A DNA stretch of 64,000 nucleotides from assembly GCA_943788645.1 (NCBI GenBank), contig CALSRC010000010.1, forward strand, positions 124,001-188,000, in the 5' to 3' direction. Below the pieces are notes generated by a model, which did not search any database, had not been told where the DNA came from, and saw only the letters and a list, made by a program, of their open reading frames with translations. This document shows positions 37,555-48,400 of the stretch, piece by piece. The position numbers and the translations under genes were made by a program. Within the stretch, counting starts at the first letter, position 1. Every line of letters starts with the position of its first letter. Source of the DNA: UA16 sp002292325 (GTDB lineage Bacteria > Bacteroidota > Bacteroidia > Flavobacteriales_D > Sanyastnellaceae).

Positions 37555-37680
37555 ATGAACAAAAATATCAAATCACGCCCCGTTTCATATCACGCACAAG
37601 GGTGAACCCCCTTATTTCATGATTCACGCGAAGATTTTCTCTGGACCATTCCTCCTACAAGCCTTGCGGAATCCAGCTTC

Positions 37681-40600
37681 TCAGAGAGATTGCATTGTTT
37701 GGCGGTAGCTGCTTTGCCAAAATTTCGGGATCTCGTCATGGGTGGTTTCAATCTCCTGGAAGCTAACGGAACCGGAAGTAAAAGCCTCCCAGCTTTTAAA
37801 ACCTTCAGAATCAAATCCTCCTGGGCAATGCAACACATGGACAGGGCATTGGATGGTACCCTTTTGCTGATAGGTTTCGATCAAAAATTCATGGTGCAAT
37901 AAAGCCTCAACCATGGACGTGTGATCCGGTTCATCTGGCGAAAGTTGCAGGGCCATGTCAGCCAAATGGGGACGCAGCGAGGTGGCGGGTTGCAGGTCGG
38001 GCGCAGGAGGCGCTGTTTGGGCAGTTTTGTCCCACACCACCAACCTTCCGACTTTCACTCCTGCTTGTTCCAAGCGTTTCACCGCTTCAAACGCCACAAT
38101 CCCACCCATCGAGTACGCTACGACTTCCTGAATTTCCCTAGGAAAATTGCCCTCAATTTGATAGGCGCTCATGAGCAAATCAGCCAACTCCTCAATGCTC
38201 GAGTAAGCCACCCTCTCCCCCATTGAAAGCGGATAATTAAACGCCATGGCCCGGTGGTTTCGGTGCAAGGGGTAGGAATTGAAAACGAGACCTAATCCAA
38301 AAATGGGCGGAAAATACCAGCTTTCTCCTTCGTTTCCCGACCGCAGTTCCCAGCATAAATCTTGATCCGACTCCATGAGCTCTTGGAACTGAGTCAATGT
38401 TTTCTGTGTCGGCGACCGGAAGAAGGTCGAAGGGCGCACGTCCAAATGGTACTCGTCGCGCAACTCTTTTAGCATGAGCAGTGCTTTCAAACTGGTACCT
38501 CCCGCCAAGAAGAAATGTCCGCCTTTCGGATCCGTGACATATTTCTGCCAAACTTCGTTCCACGGCGCGTCCCATAATTCAGCGTCGCTACTGGAAGTTT
38601 TCTGATCATCCAGCTCGAAAGACGAAGGTTCAATGGCGGCTTCAGCCAGTTCGATCAGCACAGAATGAAATGCTTCGCCTATGGCCTCAACGGTTTCGCG
38701 CGACACATAGCCGCTGTCGTATTCCCATCGAAGGTAAACGGAGTCATTTATGATTTCAACATACAGCGTCAAGGGCAAACGCGGCCGGGATTCCTGGACT
38801 AAATCTGGAGACGCCTGGGCAAGGTGAACTGGGTGTTGGATGACCAATCCGACTTGATGAAAAGGTTCGTGACTGGATCCATCGGGATAGACGATTGAGC
38901 CGTGCTGATGCCGAAAAAGGTGCACCAAAGCCGCTTTCCCTCGGCCAATGCGTTCACTCCATGGATGATCGATGGCCGCAGGGAATGGAAAGGCCCGCAT
39001 GTACATCCCTACCGAAGGCGTGCTGCGGGTGTCCATGACCAATGAAACCCAATGAGTCTCCAACCCTGCACGCTGCATGCTCTCTCCAAGCACAAGCGAA
39101 TGAATGACAGCAAGGCTCGTCTTCCATTGCGTTTGCAACGATTGAACTGATTGCATGGCCAAATCACTCAACTGAACGATATGGTTTTTCTCGAGGCATT
39201 GTGCAGGGGACCCCTCCAATCGCCCGGGGAGTGGACTGAGTCCAAAATAGCTATTCCAATTCGACGGTTGGGAGACGACTTCCCTCATCGGCACCTCAGG
39301 AATCACGGGTTCATTCCGCTTGAAGGCTTGGTATATTTCAGCAATTCGCGCATCCGAACCTCCGTCAAACACCAAATGGTGCGGGTTAAAATAGAGCACA
39401 CGTTGTCCCTCGACGTGCAAGAGTTCCGCCTCAAAGGCGGGGCCAGCCCGCAACGGAATCGTTTGAAAGTGTGCGGCTTCGCGGAAGTCATCGAATGCTT
39501 CGGAGGTCAAAGTCCGTTCCGGCAGCTCGTAGCCCTCCATGGGGAGAGCGTGCTGCATGAGGGTGCCGTCAGGCGCGACTTCAAACCGCACGAATAGGCT
39601 TGGGCAAGCGCGCAATGTTTGCGCTGCGAGTTCGTTGAATCGGTCTTCTGTATCAGGGATGCGAACGAATTGTGGAAGGTTGTAAAGGCTTTCATCCTTC
39701 GCCATCATTTCAATCCAGAGGGCTTCTTGTGCCCGGTTTGCTGGCATGGAGGATACGGCTTCGCTGGCCGCTACTTCAACAACAGGATCCTTCAATACGG
39801 TCGACAGGACAGCAAAAGATTCGCAGGCGAACAAGTGATATACCTGCAAAGTTTGTTCGTTTGACCGGTTCCATTCGCGAACGAAGTGCATGGCATCGAA
39901 ACTCGACAACCCCAATGCAAAAAAGTTGTCGTTCTTCTGAGCATTCAACCCAAACAGTTGATTTGCTAATGTCAAGAGATCCGAAGCCCCTTCTGAACGG
40001 GGTTCTTCCCCCATCTTCCCCTGCAGTTCTGGAAGCATCCCAAGGGCCTTCCGATCCACCTTGCCATTGATTGTGATCGGGAACGCAGGCACATGAAGAA
40101 ACCGCGAAGGCAGGTAATAGGACGGATGATGTTGAAGGATGTACTCCCGAATGGCCGCCAAATCTTTCGGCGAAACTTCCTGCACATGAGCAGCCCCCAA
40201 TTCCAGCGCATACCCGTTGTTAAAGGCAAAGGCAGCCCAGGTGATGTGCGAACTGATCGAGTTCAAGATGGATTCGATCTCCTGCAGCTCCAAACGCTGG
40301 CCCCGGATTTTCACCTGCAGATCACCCCGACCGAGAAAATGGAAATGACCATATTCATCCAGTGTTCCACGGTCTGCCGTGCGCCATGGTCCCGATTCAT
40401 GGTTCCAAGCGCCCTCTTTGAAGTAACCTAAACCCACACAGGGTCCGTCGATGCAAATGTACCCCTCCATCCCCGGTGGCAGACGATGGCCGGCTTCATC
40501 GGTGATGCTCAGATGGGAATGCTGCATGGCATGGCCGATGGGCACCATGAGTCCTTTTGCATAACCCTGCGGGTCTGCCAAAATGGAATTGTCGATGGTC

Positions 40601-43600
40601 GTTTCAGAAAGCCCGTAGTTGTTGACGACTTGTGTTCCATCGCCTACAATGGCCTGCAGCGCCTCCATTTCGGCAACTGTCCAAGCATCGGATCCGACGA
40701 TGAGGTAGCGCAACGAAGGCACCTCCAGATGGCCTTCATCGATCCACCAGCGGATGATGAGCGGTGTAGTTTCAAACAACGTGGCTTCGTGTTCTCGGAT
40801 TTGACGAGCAATCTCCATGGGGTCCTTGCGCTGGAAAGCATCCAGCAAAACCAACTCAGCCCCGAGAAAAAAGGAGCGGCCGAGGTCGCCGAGAAACACG
40901 TCGAACGAAAAAGATACAGCTTGCAGGACTTTATCGTTTGGCACCTGCGAATAACTGGTCACCCATGCATCAATAGCGGCTTCGTAACCCGTGCGCTTCA
41001 CCCCCACAAGCTTGGGAACACCTGTACTACCTGAGGTCGCGATGGCATAGGCCATCCGAGGAGCAAATACTGGATTGGGTAAAATGGGAATGATTGCTTC
41101 TGCGGAATCGGGGTAAACGGCCTTTTGTCCGCAAAGGGACTCAATGAGTTCGATCCGATCTTTTGGCGTGTCTGCGTCAATGGGGATGAATGGGATTTCA
41201 TGAACCAGGCAAGAGATGATCAATGCCACGTGATTGGAATTCCGTTCCGCAACGATGGGGATGATTCCAGTCCCCGACCAATCCAACCGCGTTCGCCATG
41301 TTTCCATGATCTCATTGAAGGCGTCATAACTGTATGAGTGCTGCGTACAAGTGATGGCCGTTTGGCCCCGTTTTTCGCCAACGACACCGGCCCAACGCTG
41401 CTTCAATTTAGTTCCCACGTGCCAGTCAGACATCGCGGAAACAGAAGGAACTTGAATGGGATGAAATAGGGACTCGTGCAGGCGTTCGACTGCTTTCATG
41501 GAAAACTTTTCAGGATCAAATTCCCATTGAAACCAAGCTTCATCACCCGCGTCGATGAAGTCCAGCGATAGGTCAAAGGCGGTTCTCTGGACCTCGAAGG
41601 GAAGGACCTCTGCCCAGGCCACTTTCTCCCATTGATTGTATGTCAACGTGGTGTTGAAATAGGGAGTTCCTTGCGCCTGCTTCGTTTTATCGAGCCGGGC
41701 GATTTCCGAAAAAGGCTGCCGCGACTTTTTTGCCATCTCGCGCCATTGCGCAAGGATGGTTGCAGGATCCTCAAATTTGGCAGGAATGGGCAAGGTATTC
41801 ACCGACATCGCTTCCAATTGGATGTCATCCCAATCTCCTCGCGCATTGACGACCACACCAGTCGCAAAGTCTCCGCCAGGAAAAAAGCGGTTCCATGCTT
41901 GCATCCACAGGACGAACCCCGCCTCAAACCGAGAACAACCCAACGTCCCTTGCAGCGCAACAAGGGTTTGATTCTCTTCAAAGCTCAACGCCTTCTTCAC
42001 TACGCACACGTCAGATGGTGGCTGAATGCGGGAAAAAGGCAACTTTTGAACCCGAACAGCGTCGAGCGCATCCGTCCAAAAAGGAACATCCACGGGCTCA
42101 TCCACGGGTTCGACGAGTTCCATCGGGGTCAAGGTTCCAGATTCCAAGTCACGGGACAAGGTGCTCAGCATTTGCTGAATTCCCAACCCGTCAAGGAGAC
42201 CATGGTGCACCCGGAAAGCAACGAGGTTGCTGGACACATAGACATGGACCAGCGACTGAAAGTTCGGGGTGGATTGATCGTCTACCTGCCGAACAAAGTC
42301 CTCCGCATTCGCTGCCTCCAACCGATGTATGCGCGGTTGAGCAGCAACCCAGCGATACCCTGTACCATCCGATTCAACTCCGAATTGCAAGGACGGTTGG
42401 CTGACCACCCAGCGTTGCAACTCAGCGATGATTTCGGGATTGTTCGGAAGGTGAAATCCCGTCCGAATCCAATACGTTTCATTCCAATTTGGGTCACTTT
42501 CGGAGAGAAAGAAAATCCGAGCGGCGGCTGAGTGCACCGCCTTTCCAGCCTGGACCGGTTGGCGATCTTGAGAGCCCAATTCCTCCACGAGTGAGGGCAA
42601 ATGGCGCAATGACGTGCAGGTCAATACAGCTCGCATCTCCAATTGCATTTCGAGCTTTTTCTTGACCCTGCCTACAAATTTTAAAGCATGGACGGAGTTC
42701 AGCCCATTGGAATACCAACCGACATCCTCGCGCAGAGTTAGATCGGGAAACAACTCCTCCAGTACTTGCCGGAATGCAGCAGGAAGAGGTGGGAGATCCT
42801 CTCGCTTATCCTGGTCTTCGTGCAACTTTTGCAATGCACGGAGGTCGACTTTTCCGTTTTTATTTAAGGGGAATTCCGATACAGTGTGCAGGAAACCAGG
42901 AATCGCATATGGTGGAAGCCATTCACTCAATCCTTTGCGATCGGGAAGGGAGAAATCATCGTCGGCAAGACCAAATGCACGGAGGACAGGCGCATCATAG
43001 GCCACGATCCAATTTGAAATTCCAGACCACGCTTTCAATGCATGCTCAATGCGAGCGGTTTCGAAGCGTTGCCCGTTGATTTTGATCTGATGATCCCGCC
43101 GACCGCGGAAGAACAAATTTCCCTCCTCATCGCGCCATCCCAAGTCTCCTGTCTTAAATGCTCGCGCCTTTTGGAATTCAATAAATCGGCCTTGGTCCGC
43201 GTCACCGGCGTATCCCATTCCCACGGCCAAACCAGAAATGACAATCTCACCCGCCTCAAATGGCGGCATTGGCTGCAAGTATGCTCCGACGATGTCATTT
43301 TGACCATGTGCAAATTCGGTGCCCAGCGGCAATAAGCCCTCATGAAACCCACCTGAGTTCTCCAGTCCGGAAGTGAAAAACGAACATTCCGAAGGTCCGT
43401 AAAACTGAAACAGTCGGGCAGTTTCGAATTTCTTGTGGAGGTTGCGCTGGAGGTATTGCGGTACCTTATCGCCTCCGGTCATGACGATCCGTCCCACTGC
43501 GTCAGGGCTCTTTTGCTCAATCCAGTTCTCCAACAAAGCAGGGACCAAGTGAAACGCTGTGACATCGCGGAATGCGCGATTGATGGCTTCGGCTTCACTG

Positions 43601-45438
43601 AGGTCCTCCTTGGTCAAAAATCGAGTTTCCCATCCTTTCCAAAGCGGAAAAACCAACTCGGCCAATCCGACATCAAACGCAGGATGTGCAATAGCGGCAA
43701 ACACTTCCGCTTCCCTCCAGGGAAGTTTGTCTTCCCATGCCAGCATGAATGCCAAGATGTTGTCCAAAGACAATTGAACCACTTTGGGTTCCCCTGTCGA
43801 ACCTGAAGTACAAATGGACACTGCAACGGCGCCGGCCTCCTGAACTGCAGATGGTTGAGCCCTCCAGCTTTGAAGCCGATCCATTGCGATGCGATCCAAC
43901 AATCGCTCCGCATTCTCGGCATTCTCGGCAATGAAAATTGCGTCGGGAGGCTTCAGACCGCGCAAAGCATCCAAAAAGTGGTCGGTTTCCCGTTCGTTGA
44001 CCGTAATCAATTCCACACCAACGCGCCATGCAGCACAGATCAATTCGGGCAAATGCGGGTGTTTCTCCCCGTAATACCAGATTCTATTCACATGCTCAAA
44101 TTCACCGATCAAGTGGTCGTAACGCTTGCGCTGCTCCTCCGAAAGGTTCCGTTCCACCTGGTCGAAAAACTCCTCCTTCGAGAGGGTAAGCATGGGTTGC
44201 GGTGAAGAGACCTGTGATGCAACGAGGGACGAAAGGGTCGTCTCAAGCTGACCTGATAGCTTACCGAGCATCGCGGAGAACGCTTTCGCTAAATGCTCGA
44301 TTTGGGCAGCAGGATGCGATGCGGAGTGAAAATGCCAATCGAGCGTGTATTGCCCATCAGAGGGGGTAACGGCAAGGCTCAATGGAAACTCTGAAAAGTC
44401 ATGCGAATCCATGAGCGTGAATTCGGATTCAGCAGCCTCCAATCCCGCCTCCAACGGATAGTTCTCAAAGGCAATCAGGAAGGAAAATTGCAGGTCACTG
44501 AAGGCTGAGTCCAAGGTGTTGACAAAAGGGAAAGCAGCCACGGAGCGTTCCCTTTGTTTGAAGGCCTCCAATAAATGGTTCATCGGCGCATGGAGGTCGA
44601 CTACCATTTGACACGGAAGGGTCTGAATGCCGAGCCCAAAAGCATTCGGCAGCGATGAAATCAGACCATTCTGCTTCACAACCCCAAATTGCACGGAAGG
44701 GGTTTGCGTGTAGTTCGAAATAAAACAGCCCCATGAGAAATTCAAGGCCTCTGCCGGGGTCAATCCCCAGTCCCTTGACAAACCATCGAGGAGTGTTCTT
44801 GGAATCTGCTCGGAAAACGTGCAATGTTGGCCGGTTGGCGACGAGTGTTTCGTGAGCTCTGCAAAAGAGTCGAAGGACTTCACGTATCGCTTGTATGCGA
44901 CCAGAGCGGAAGTGTGGTCGAGTTGGGTCCAGGCCTCGTACCAGTGGCGATTGAGTTTGACGGGCAACTGCCGTTGCGGGTGATGCAAAAACCCAATGAA
45001 ATCACGAAGCAACGCCTGTTTTCCCCACCCGTCGAACAGCAAATGATGGTTCGTGATGCACAAAAAACGCTTACCCCCTCCTTCCACCCAATCAAATCGG
45101 ATGCACGGTTCTTTTTGAAGATTGAATCCTCGAGTTCGGATCCGTCGTGCCAGTGCCTTCCATTCACCAGGTCCGCAAGTGTGCTGCTCAACGGCAGGGT
45201 ATGTGTTGGCATTGCTGACCCAAACCGGCTGTTTCAATCCCTCATGCAAAACAACGGACCGAAAGCCTTCGTAAGCTCCAATGAGCTGTGTCAGAGCAGC
45301 TTGCACTTCGATCCAATGATGGCGGTTCACTTGAAAGACCAATTGCTGCACATACGTGTGCGGCGCATCTTTGAGTGTTGCGGCAAGCATATACTGCTGA
45401 GCTGGAAGCAGGGGTACAATGGATCGTGAACCTGTCAT
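37681..45438 (-). CDS. Nonribosomal peptide synthetase B: C-A-T-C-A-T-C-T-TE
   Basis: 2585 residues. C1 ~5-405 (HHLLFDG 131-137); A1 ~420-870 (CTSGSTGEPK, FYGPSECS, NKNGKVD); T1 with Ser915 (GLNS, unusual for GGxS); C2 ~965-1340 (HHGLLDG); A2 ~1355-1800 (ATSGSTGVPK, NYGLSETT, NGKVDR); T2 Ser1845/1846 (GLSS); C3 ~1895-2270 (HHLVFDG); T3 Ser2316 (GGTS); thioesterase ~2375-2585 with AYSMGG (Ser2443) and His2567. The last module has no A domain. Hand alignment of the ten substrate-pocket positions gives D-V-A-H-M-G-F-F-F-K for A1 (no match known to me) and D-V-G-E-I-G-N-I-D-K for A2, one change from the ornithine code. It starts 13 bases after NRPS A. Confidence 0.9.
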   Translation of the reverse strand: MTGSRSIVPLLPAQQYMLAATLKDAPHTYVQQLVFQVNRHHWIEVQAALTQLIGAYEGFRSVVLHEGLKQPVWVSNANTYPAVEQHTCGPGEWKALARRIRTRGFNLQKEPCIRFDWVEGGGKRFLCITNHHLLFDGWGKQALLRDFIGFLHHPQRQLPVKLNRHWYEAWTQLDHTSALVAYKRYVKSFDSFAELTKHSSPTGQHCTFSEQIPRTLLDGLSRDWGLTPAEALNFSWGCFISNYTQTPSVQFGVVKQNGLISSLPNAFGLGIQTLPCQMVVDLHAPMNHLLEAFKQRERSVAAFPFVNTLDSAFSDLQFSFLIAFENYPLEAGLEAAESEFTLMDSHDFSEFPLSLAVTPSDGQYTLDWHFHSASHPAAQIEHLAKAFSAMLGKLSGQLETTLSSLVASQVSSPQPMLTLSKEEFFDQVERNLSEEQRKRYDHLIGEFEHVNRIWYYGEKHPHLPELICAAWRVGVELITVNERETDHFLDALRGLKPPDAIFIAENAENAERLLDRIAMDRLQSWRAQPSAVQEAGAVAVSICTSGSTGEPKVVQLSLDNILAFMLAWEDKLPWREAEVFAAIAHPAFDVGLAELVFPLWKGWETRFLTKEDLSEAEAINRAFRDVTAFHLVPALLENWIEQKSPDAVGRIVMTGGDKVPQYLQRNLHKKFETARLFQFYGPSECSFFTSGLENSGGFHEGLLPLGTEFAHGQNDIVGAYLQPMPPFEAGEIVISGLAVGMGYAGDADQGRFIEFQKARAFKTGDLGWRDEEGNLFFRGRRDHQIKINGQRFETARIEHALKAWSGISNWIVAYDAPVLRAFGLADDDFSLPDRKGLSEWLPPYAIPGFLHTVSEFPLNKNGKVDLRALQKLHEDQDKREDLPPLPAAFRQVLEELFPDLTLREDVGWYSNGLNSVHALKFVGRVKKKLEMQLEMRAVLTCTSLRHLPSLVEELGSQDRQPVQAGKAVHSAAARIFFLSESDPNWNETYWIRTGFHLPNNPEIIAELQRWVVSQPSLQFGVESDGTGYRWVAAQPRIHRLEAANAEDFVRQVDDQSTPNFQSLVHVYVSSNLVAFRVHHGLLDGLGIQQMLSTLSRDLESGTLTPMELVEPVDEPVDVPFWTDALDAVRVQKLPFSRIQPPSDVCVVKKALSFEENQTLVALQGTLGCSRFEAGFVLWMQAWNRFFPGGDFATGVVVNARGDWDDIQLEAMSVNTLPIPAKFEDPATILAQWREMAKKSRQPFSEIARLDKTKQAQGTPYFNTTLTYNQWEKVAWAEVLPFEVQRTAFDLSLDFIDAGDEAWFQWEFDPEKFSMKAVERLHESLFHPIQVPSVSAMSDWHVGTKLKQRWAGVVGEKRGQTAITCTQHSYSYDAFNEIMETWRTRLDWSGTGIIPIVAERNSNHVALIISCLVHEIPFIPIDADTPKDRIELIESLCGQKAVYPDSAEAIIPILPNPVFAPRMAYAIATSGSTGVPKLVGVKRTGYEAAIDAWVTSYSQVPNDKVLQAVSFSFDVFLGDLGRSFFLGAELVLLDAFQRKDPMEIARQIREHEATLFETTPLIIRWWIDEGHLEVPSLRYLIVGSDAWTVAEMEALQAIVGDGTQVVNNYGLSETTIDNSILADPQGYAKGLMVPIGHAMQHSHLSITDEAGHRLPPGMEGYICIDGPCVGLGYFKEGAWNHESGPWRTADRGTLDEYGHFHFLGRGDLQVKIRGQRLELQEIESILNSISSHITWAAFAFNNGYALELGAAHVQEVSPKDLAAIREYILQHHPSYYLPSRFLHVPAFPITINGKVDRKALGMLPELQGKMGEEPRSEGASDLLTLANQLFGLNAQKNDNFFALGLSSFDAMHFVREWNRSNEQTLQVYHLFACESFAVLSTVLKDPVVEVAASEAVSSMPANRAQEALWIEMMAKDESLYNLPQFVRIPDTEDRFNELAAQTLRACPSLFVRFEVAPDGTLMQHALPMEGYELPERTLTSEAFDDFREAAHFQTIPLRAGPAFEAELLHVEGQRVLYFNPHHLVFDGGSDARIAEIYQAFKRNEPVIPEVPMREVVSQPSNWNSYFGLSPLPGRLEGSPAQCLEKNHIVQLSDLAMQSVQSLQTQWKTSLAVIHSLVLGESMQRAGLETHWVSLVMDTRSTPSVGMYMRAFPFPAAIDHPWSERIGRGKAALVHLFRHQHGSIVYPDGSSHEPFHQVGLVIQHPVHLAQASPDLVQESRPRLPLTLYVEIINDSVYLRWEYDSGYVSRETVEAIGEAFHSVLIELAEAAIEPSSFELDDQKTSSSDAELWDAPWNEVWQKYVTDPKGGHFFLAGGTSLKALLMLKELRDEYHLDVRPSTFFRSPTQKTLTQFQELMESDQDLCWELRSGNEGESWYFPPIFGLGLVFNSYPLHRNHRAMAFNYPLSMGERVAYSSIEELADLLMSAYQIEGNFPREIQEVVAYSMGGIVAFEAVKRLEQAGVKVGRLVVWDKTAQTAPPAPDLQPATSLRPHLADMALQLSPDEPDHTSMVEALLHHEFLIETYQQKGTIQCPVHVLHCPGGFDSEGFKSWEAFTSGSVSFQEIETTHDEIPKFWQSSYRQTMQSL

Positions 45439-45451
45439 GTTGATGGCTCAA

Positions 45452-48400
45452 TTACAGATTTCCAAGCAGCTCATCAATTGCGTCGAGGTCGGCTTCGTCG
45501 ATGTCATTGGAGATGTAATCTGAGGTGTTTTGGTTCTGGCTAATTTCATCAAAAAGACGATTGAATGTCAATTGAAATGCTTCGGCGTCGAAATCGGGGT
45601 GCGTGCGGAGCATCCATGTCATTCTCCCCCCGCGGATCATGGCATTCACTTCCACGACGCTGAGAGTAAGATTCTTCCCGTCTGACATGGGACCTTGAGC
45701 GATGGTGGAAGGCGCTGCAATTCCTCCGCGGTCTTCATCGAAATTCCCCAAATAATTGAGCAAAACGGGGAAGGGCGGTTGCTGCCATTCGGGCTGTGCC
45801 ATGTAGGTCAAACCACTGTGTGGCAAATCTTCAAAGGCTTTTTGTATGGACTCAAGGAGCTTGTCTTCAGCAGGCCAATCATGTGCGAAGACCGGATAAA
45901 ACTGCGTGAACCATCCCAAAGAGTCTGACAATTCGGACACCCCATCGTAGCTGCGTCCATGCGTTTCAAAGAAGACGGCTGTTGGCGGCAATTTTAATGC
46001 CGCCCAAGCCCGGAGAAAAAGGAAGAGGAATTTTTCGTTGGAGGCAGCACCAAATCCGCTGCTTTGTGTGAAAGCTGAAGTGGCCGCTGCGTCCCATTCC
46101 CATTCGAGGTAGGTGCTTTCATCCAGACTGCAGCGGGACCAATCCTTAAATGGATGGGTGATTTCGGTACCGTAATAGCTGGACGATTCTGTTTGGTTTG
46201 CCTCTGCCAACTCCAAAAACCGCTGATGCACCTTCCCAAAGACTTCAGGACCAAAATGCGCTCCGGCTTGGCCCGACAAGGTCGCCTGCAATTCATCCAA
46301 GAAGACCCGCCATGAGTAGCCGTCGCAATAGAAATGGTGAATGGCGGCGAACAAAAACAGCTGACCATTCCTTTCAAAAATGGCACCTCCAGCCACTGGG
46401 CCACGTTCCAAATCAAAGGCTTTCTGAATTTCTGTACAATGCGCCGTAATTTCCGCCTCATGGGTGCAGGAATGCACAGCGACTTGAGGCGGCATCCCCT
46501 CGACCCACCCGTTGCGATACACCTTCTGGAGGATTTGAAATTGACGAAGCGATGTCCTGAGTACCTCCGCGAGCTGTTGGGTCTCACCGGGCACGAGCAA
46601 TTCGAGCAGGATGGATTGGTTGTAATGGTTCTTATTGCCTTCCGCGTGCTGCAAGAACCATTGTTGAATCGGGGTGAGTTCAGTCGCATGACCGGTGACT
46701 TGAATGGCCCCTTCGCTGTTCACAATCCCACCAATCCATTCACTCAAGGACGGAGCATTCAATAGGGCTCCCAAATCCACGTCAAACCCGCGCCCTCTTA
46801 ATTTACCCACGATGCGCAAAGCTGTGATGCTGTCTCCCCCTTGCTCGATGAGGCTCAAATGACCATTCAGATAACTGAACTCGGGGAGGTGTGAGCGCAG
46901 GAAACGATTGAAACCGTCGTTCTTGTGCTCCGCGCGGTAACTGCGGACTGATTCGATGAGGTCTTCGCTCATCACTACTTCCTGGGGCGTGCACCAAACC
47001 GGAAGCCCTTCCTGAAGAATGGATTGGATGCGGGACTCCAAATACGCAGGTCCTTGAACAAAGAGAACAATGGCACCGTCCACGATTTCGCAAAGAACAG
47101 CGGGGACCGCAGGCGCTTGAGCTCGGACCAGTCGTTCGATCGAGGTATTCCGCACGCGATTGCCAAACCGCTCGAATGATCTGAGGTCCGCGAGGCCTGT
47201 AAATCCGCTCGCGGAAGTGTAAACAGCCCACCCCGGAACCAATTCCCGCCCGGGAACTCCCTCGGATTGCGGAAACCTGAGGCGATCGAAATTTCCCCTC
47301 CATTCATGGTCGTTGAGAAGCCAATTCCATTCCCCATTGGGCATGCGTTGCACGATCATCGGGAACGTGAATTTTTCGGACCAATCTTTCACCAAACAAA
47401 TGGCATCGGAGGGCAGCATCGGCAGTTGTGAAGATGCCAGAACGGGAATCAGCGGCCAAGTGTCGGCTTGATGAAGCAGCGAACGCAAGGCATGGGACAC
47501 AATTGGAGCGTACGCAACGGGAACGGACACCTGCTGTTCGTTGAGTATGCCGGCGATGTGCTGGAGGCCTTCCCACCGCACAGCCATTCCAGAATTCACA
47601 CGCAACCTCAATGGTCCTGCATTTTTGGTCGCTGCAGGCACCAGATGAGATGGGATCAACCCTTGCGGCTCCAGCCGTCCGCAATAAATGGTTCCTTTTG
47701 GTAGCGATTTGATTTGCTTGAGGTAGGCCAATTGCTGTTGCACGCGCTTCCAGCCAACCCGCCGCAGGTGCTCTGTATGCAACGCGTGCTTCCAGGCATC
47801 GTCGCGATTCAGCCACGCACCCAATAGGGCGGAGTCCAGCGCCTGATCGATTCCGGCAACTGGAACATCCGGCAAGGACTGAAGCAATGCCGCTTCATCG
47901 AGTTTACCGTTCGCAGTTGTTGGGAATGCCGCCACCACAACAAATCGATGCGGAATCATATACGGCGGAAGTGCAGAAGCCAGGGCATCGTAGAAGGCAA
48001 TGTTTGGATCCGATGTTTGAACAAAGCAAACCAGTTGGTTGCCTTGATTGAAAGGCACGATGCATGCGTGAGACTCTAGGGCAAACGTATCATACAAGGC
48101 TTTCCGAATCTCATCGGTTTCAATGCGGTAACCATTCAGTTTCAATTGCCCATCTTTCCGGGACACGAAAAGCAGGTTGCCATCTTCTTGCATGCACACG
48201 ACATCACCGGTCTTGTATACCAATCCCTGAGGCATGGTTTCCAGCTTCAGGAAGGAACCGACCGTCAATGCCGCATCGTTCAAATAACCTGAGGCCAACG
48301 AGGTTCCGGTCACGTAAAGTTCGCCTTCCACCCCACGCGGTACGGGCCGCCCATGGTCATCCATCACGGCAACCCCCATGCCGGCGATGGGTGTTCCAAT

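Noticed and set aside
37598..37613. Terminator after the NRPS operon (AAGGG/CCCTT)
   Set aside because: Only a 5-bp stem and no T tract on the minus strand.
41632..42531. A 299-codon plus-strand ORF inside NRPS B
   Set aside because: Antisense shadow; no start context and no domain, while the minus strand encodes clear C and A motifs.
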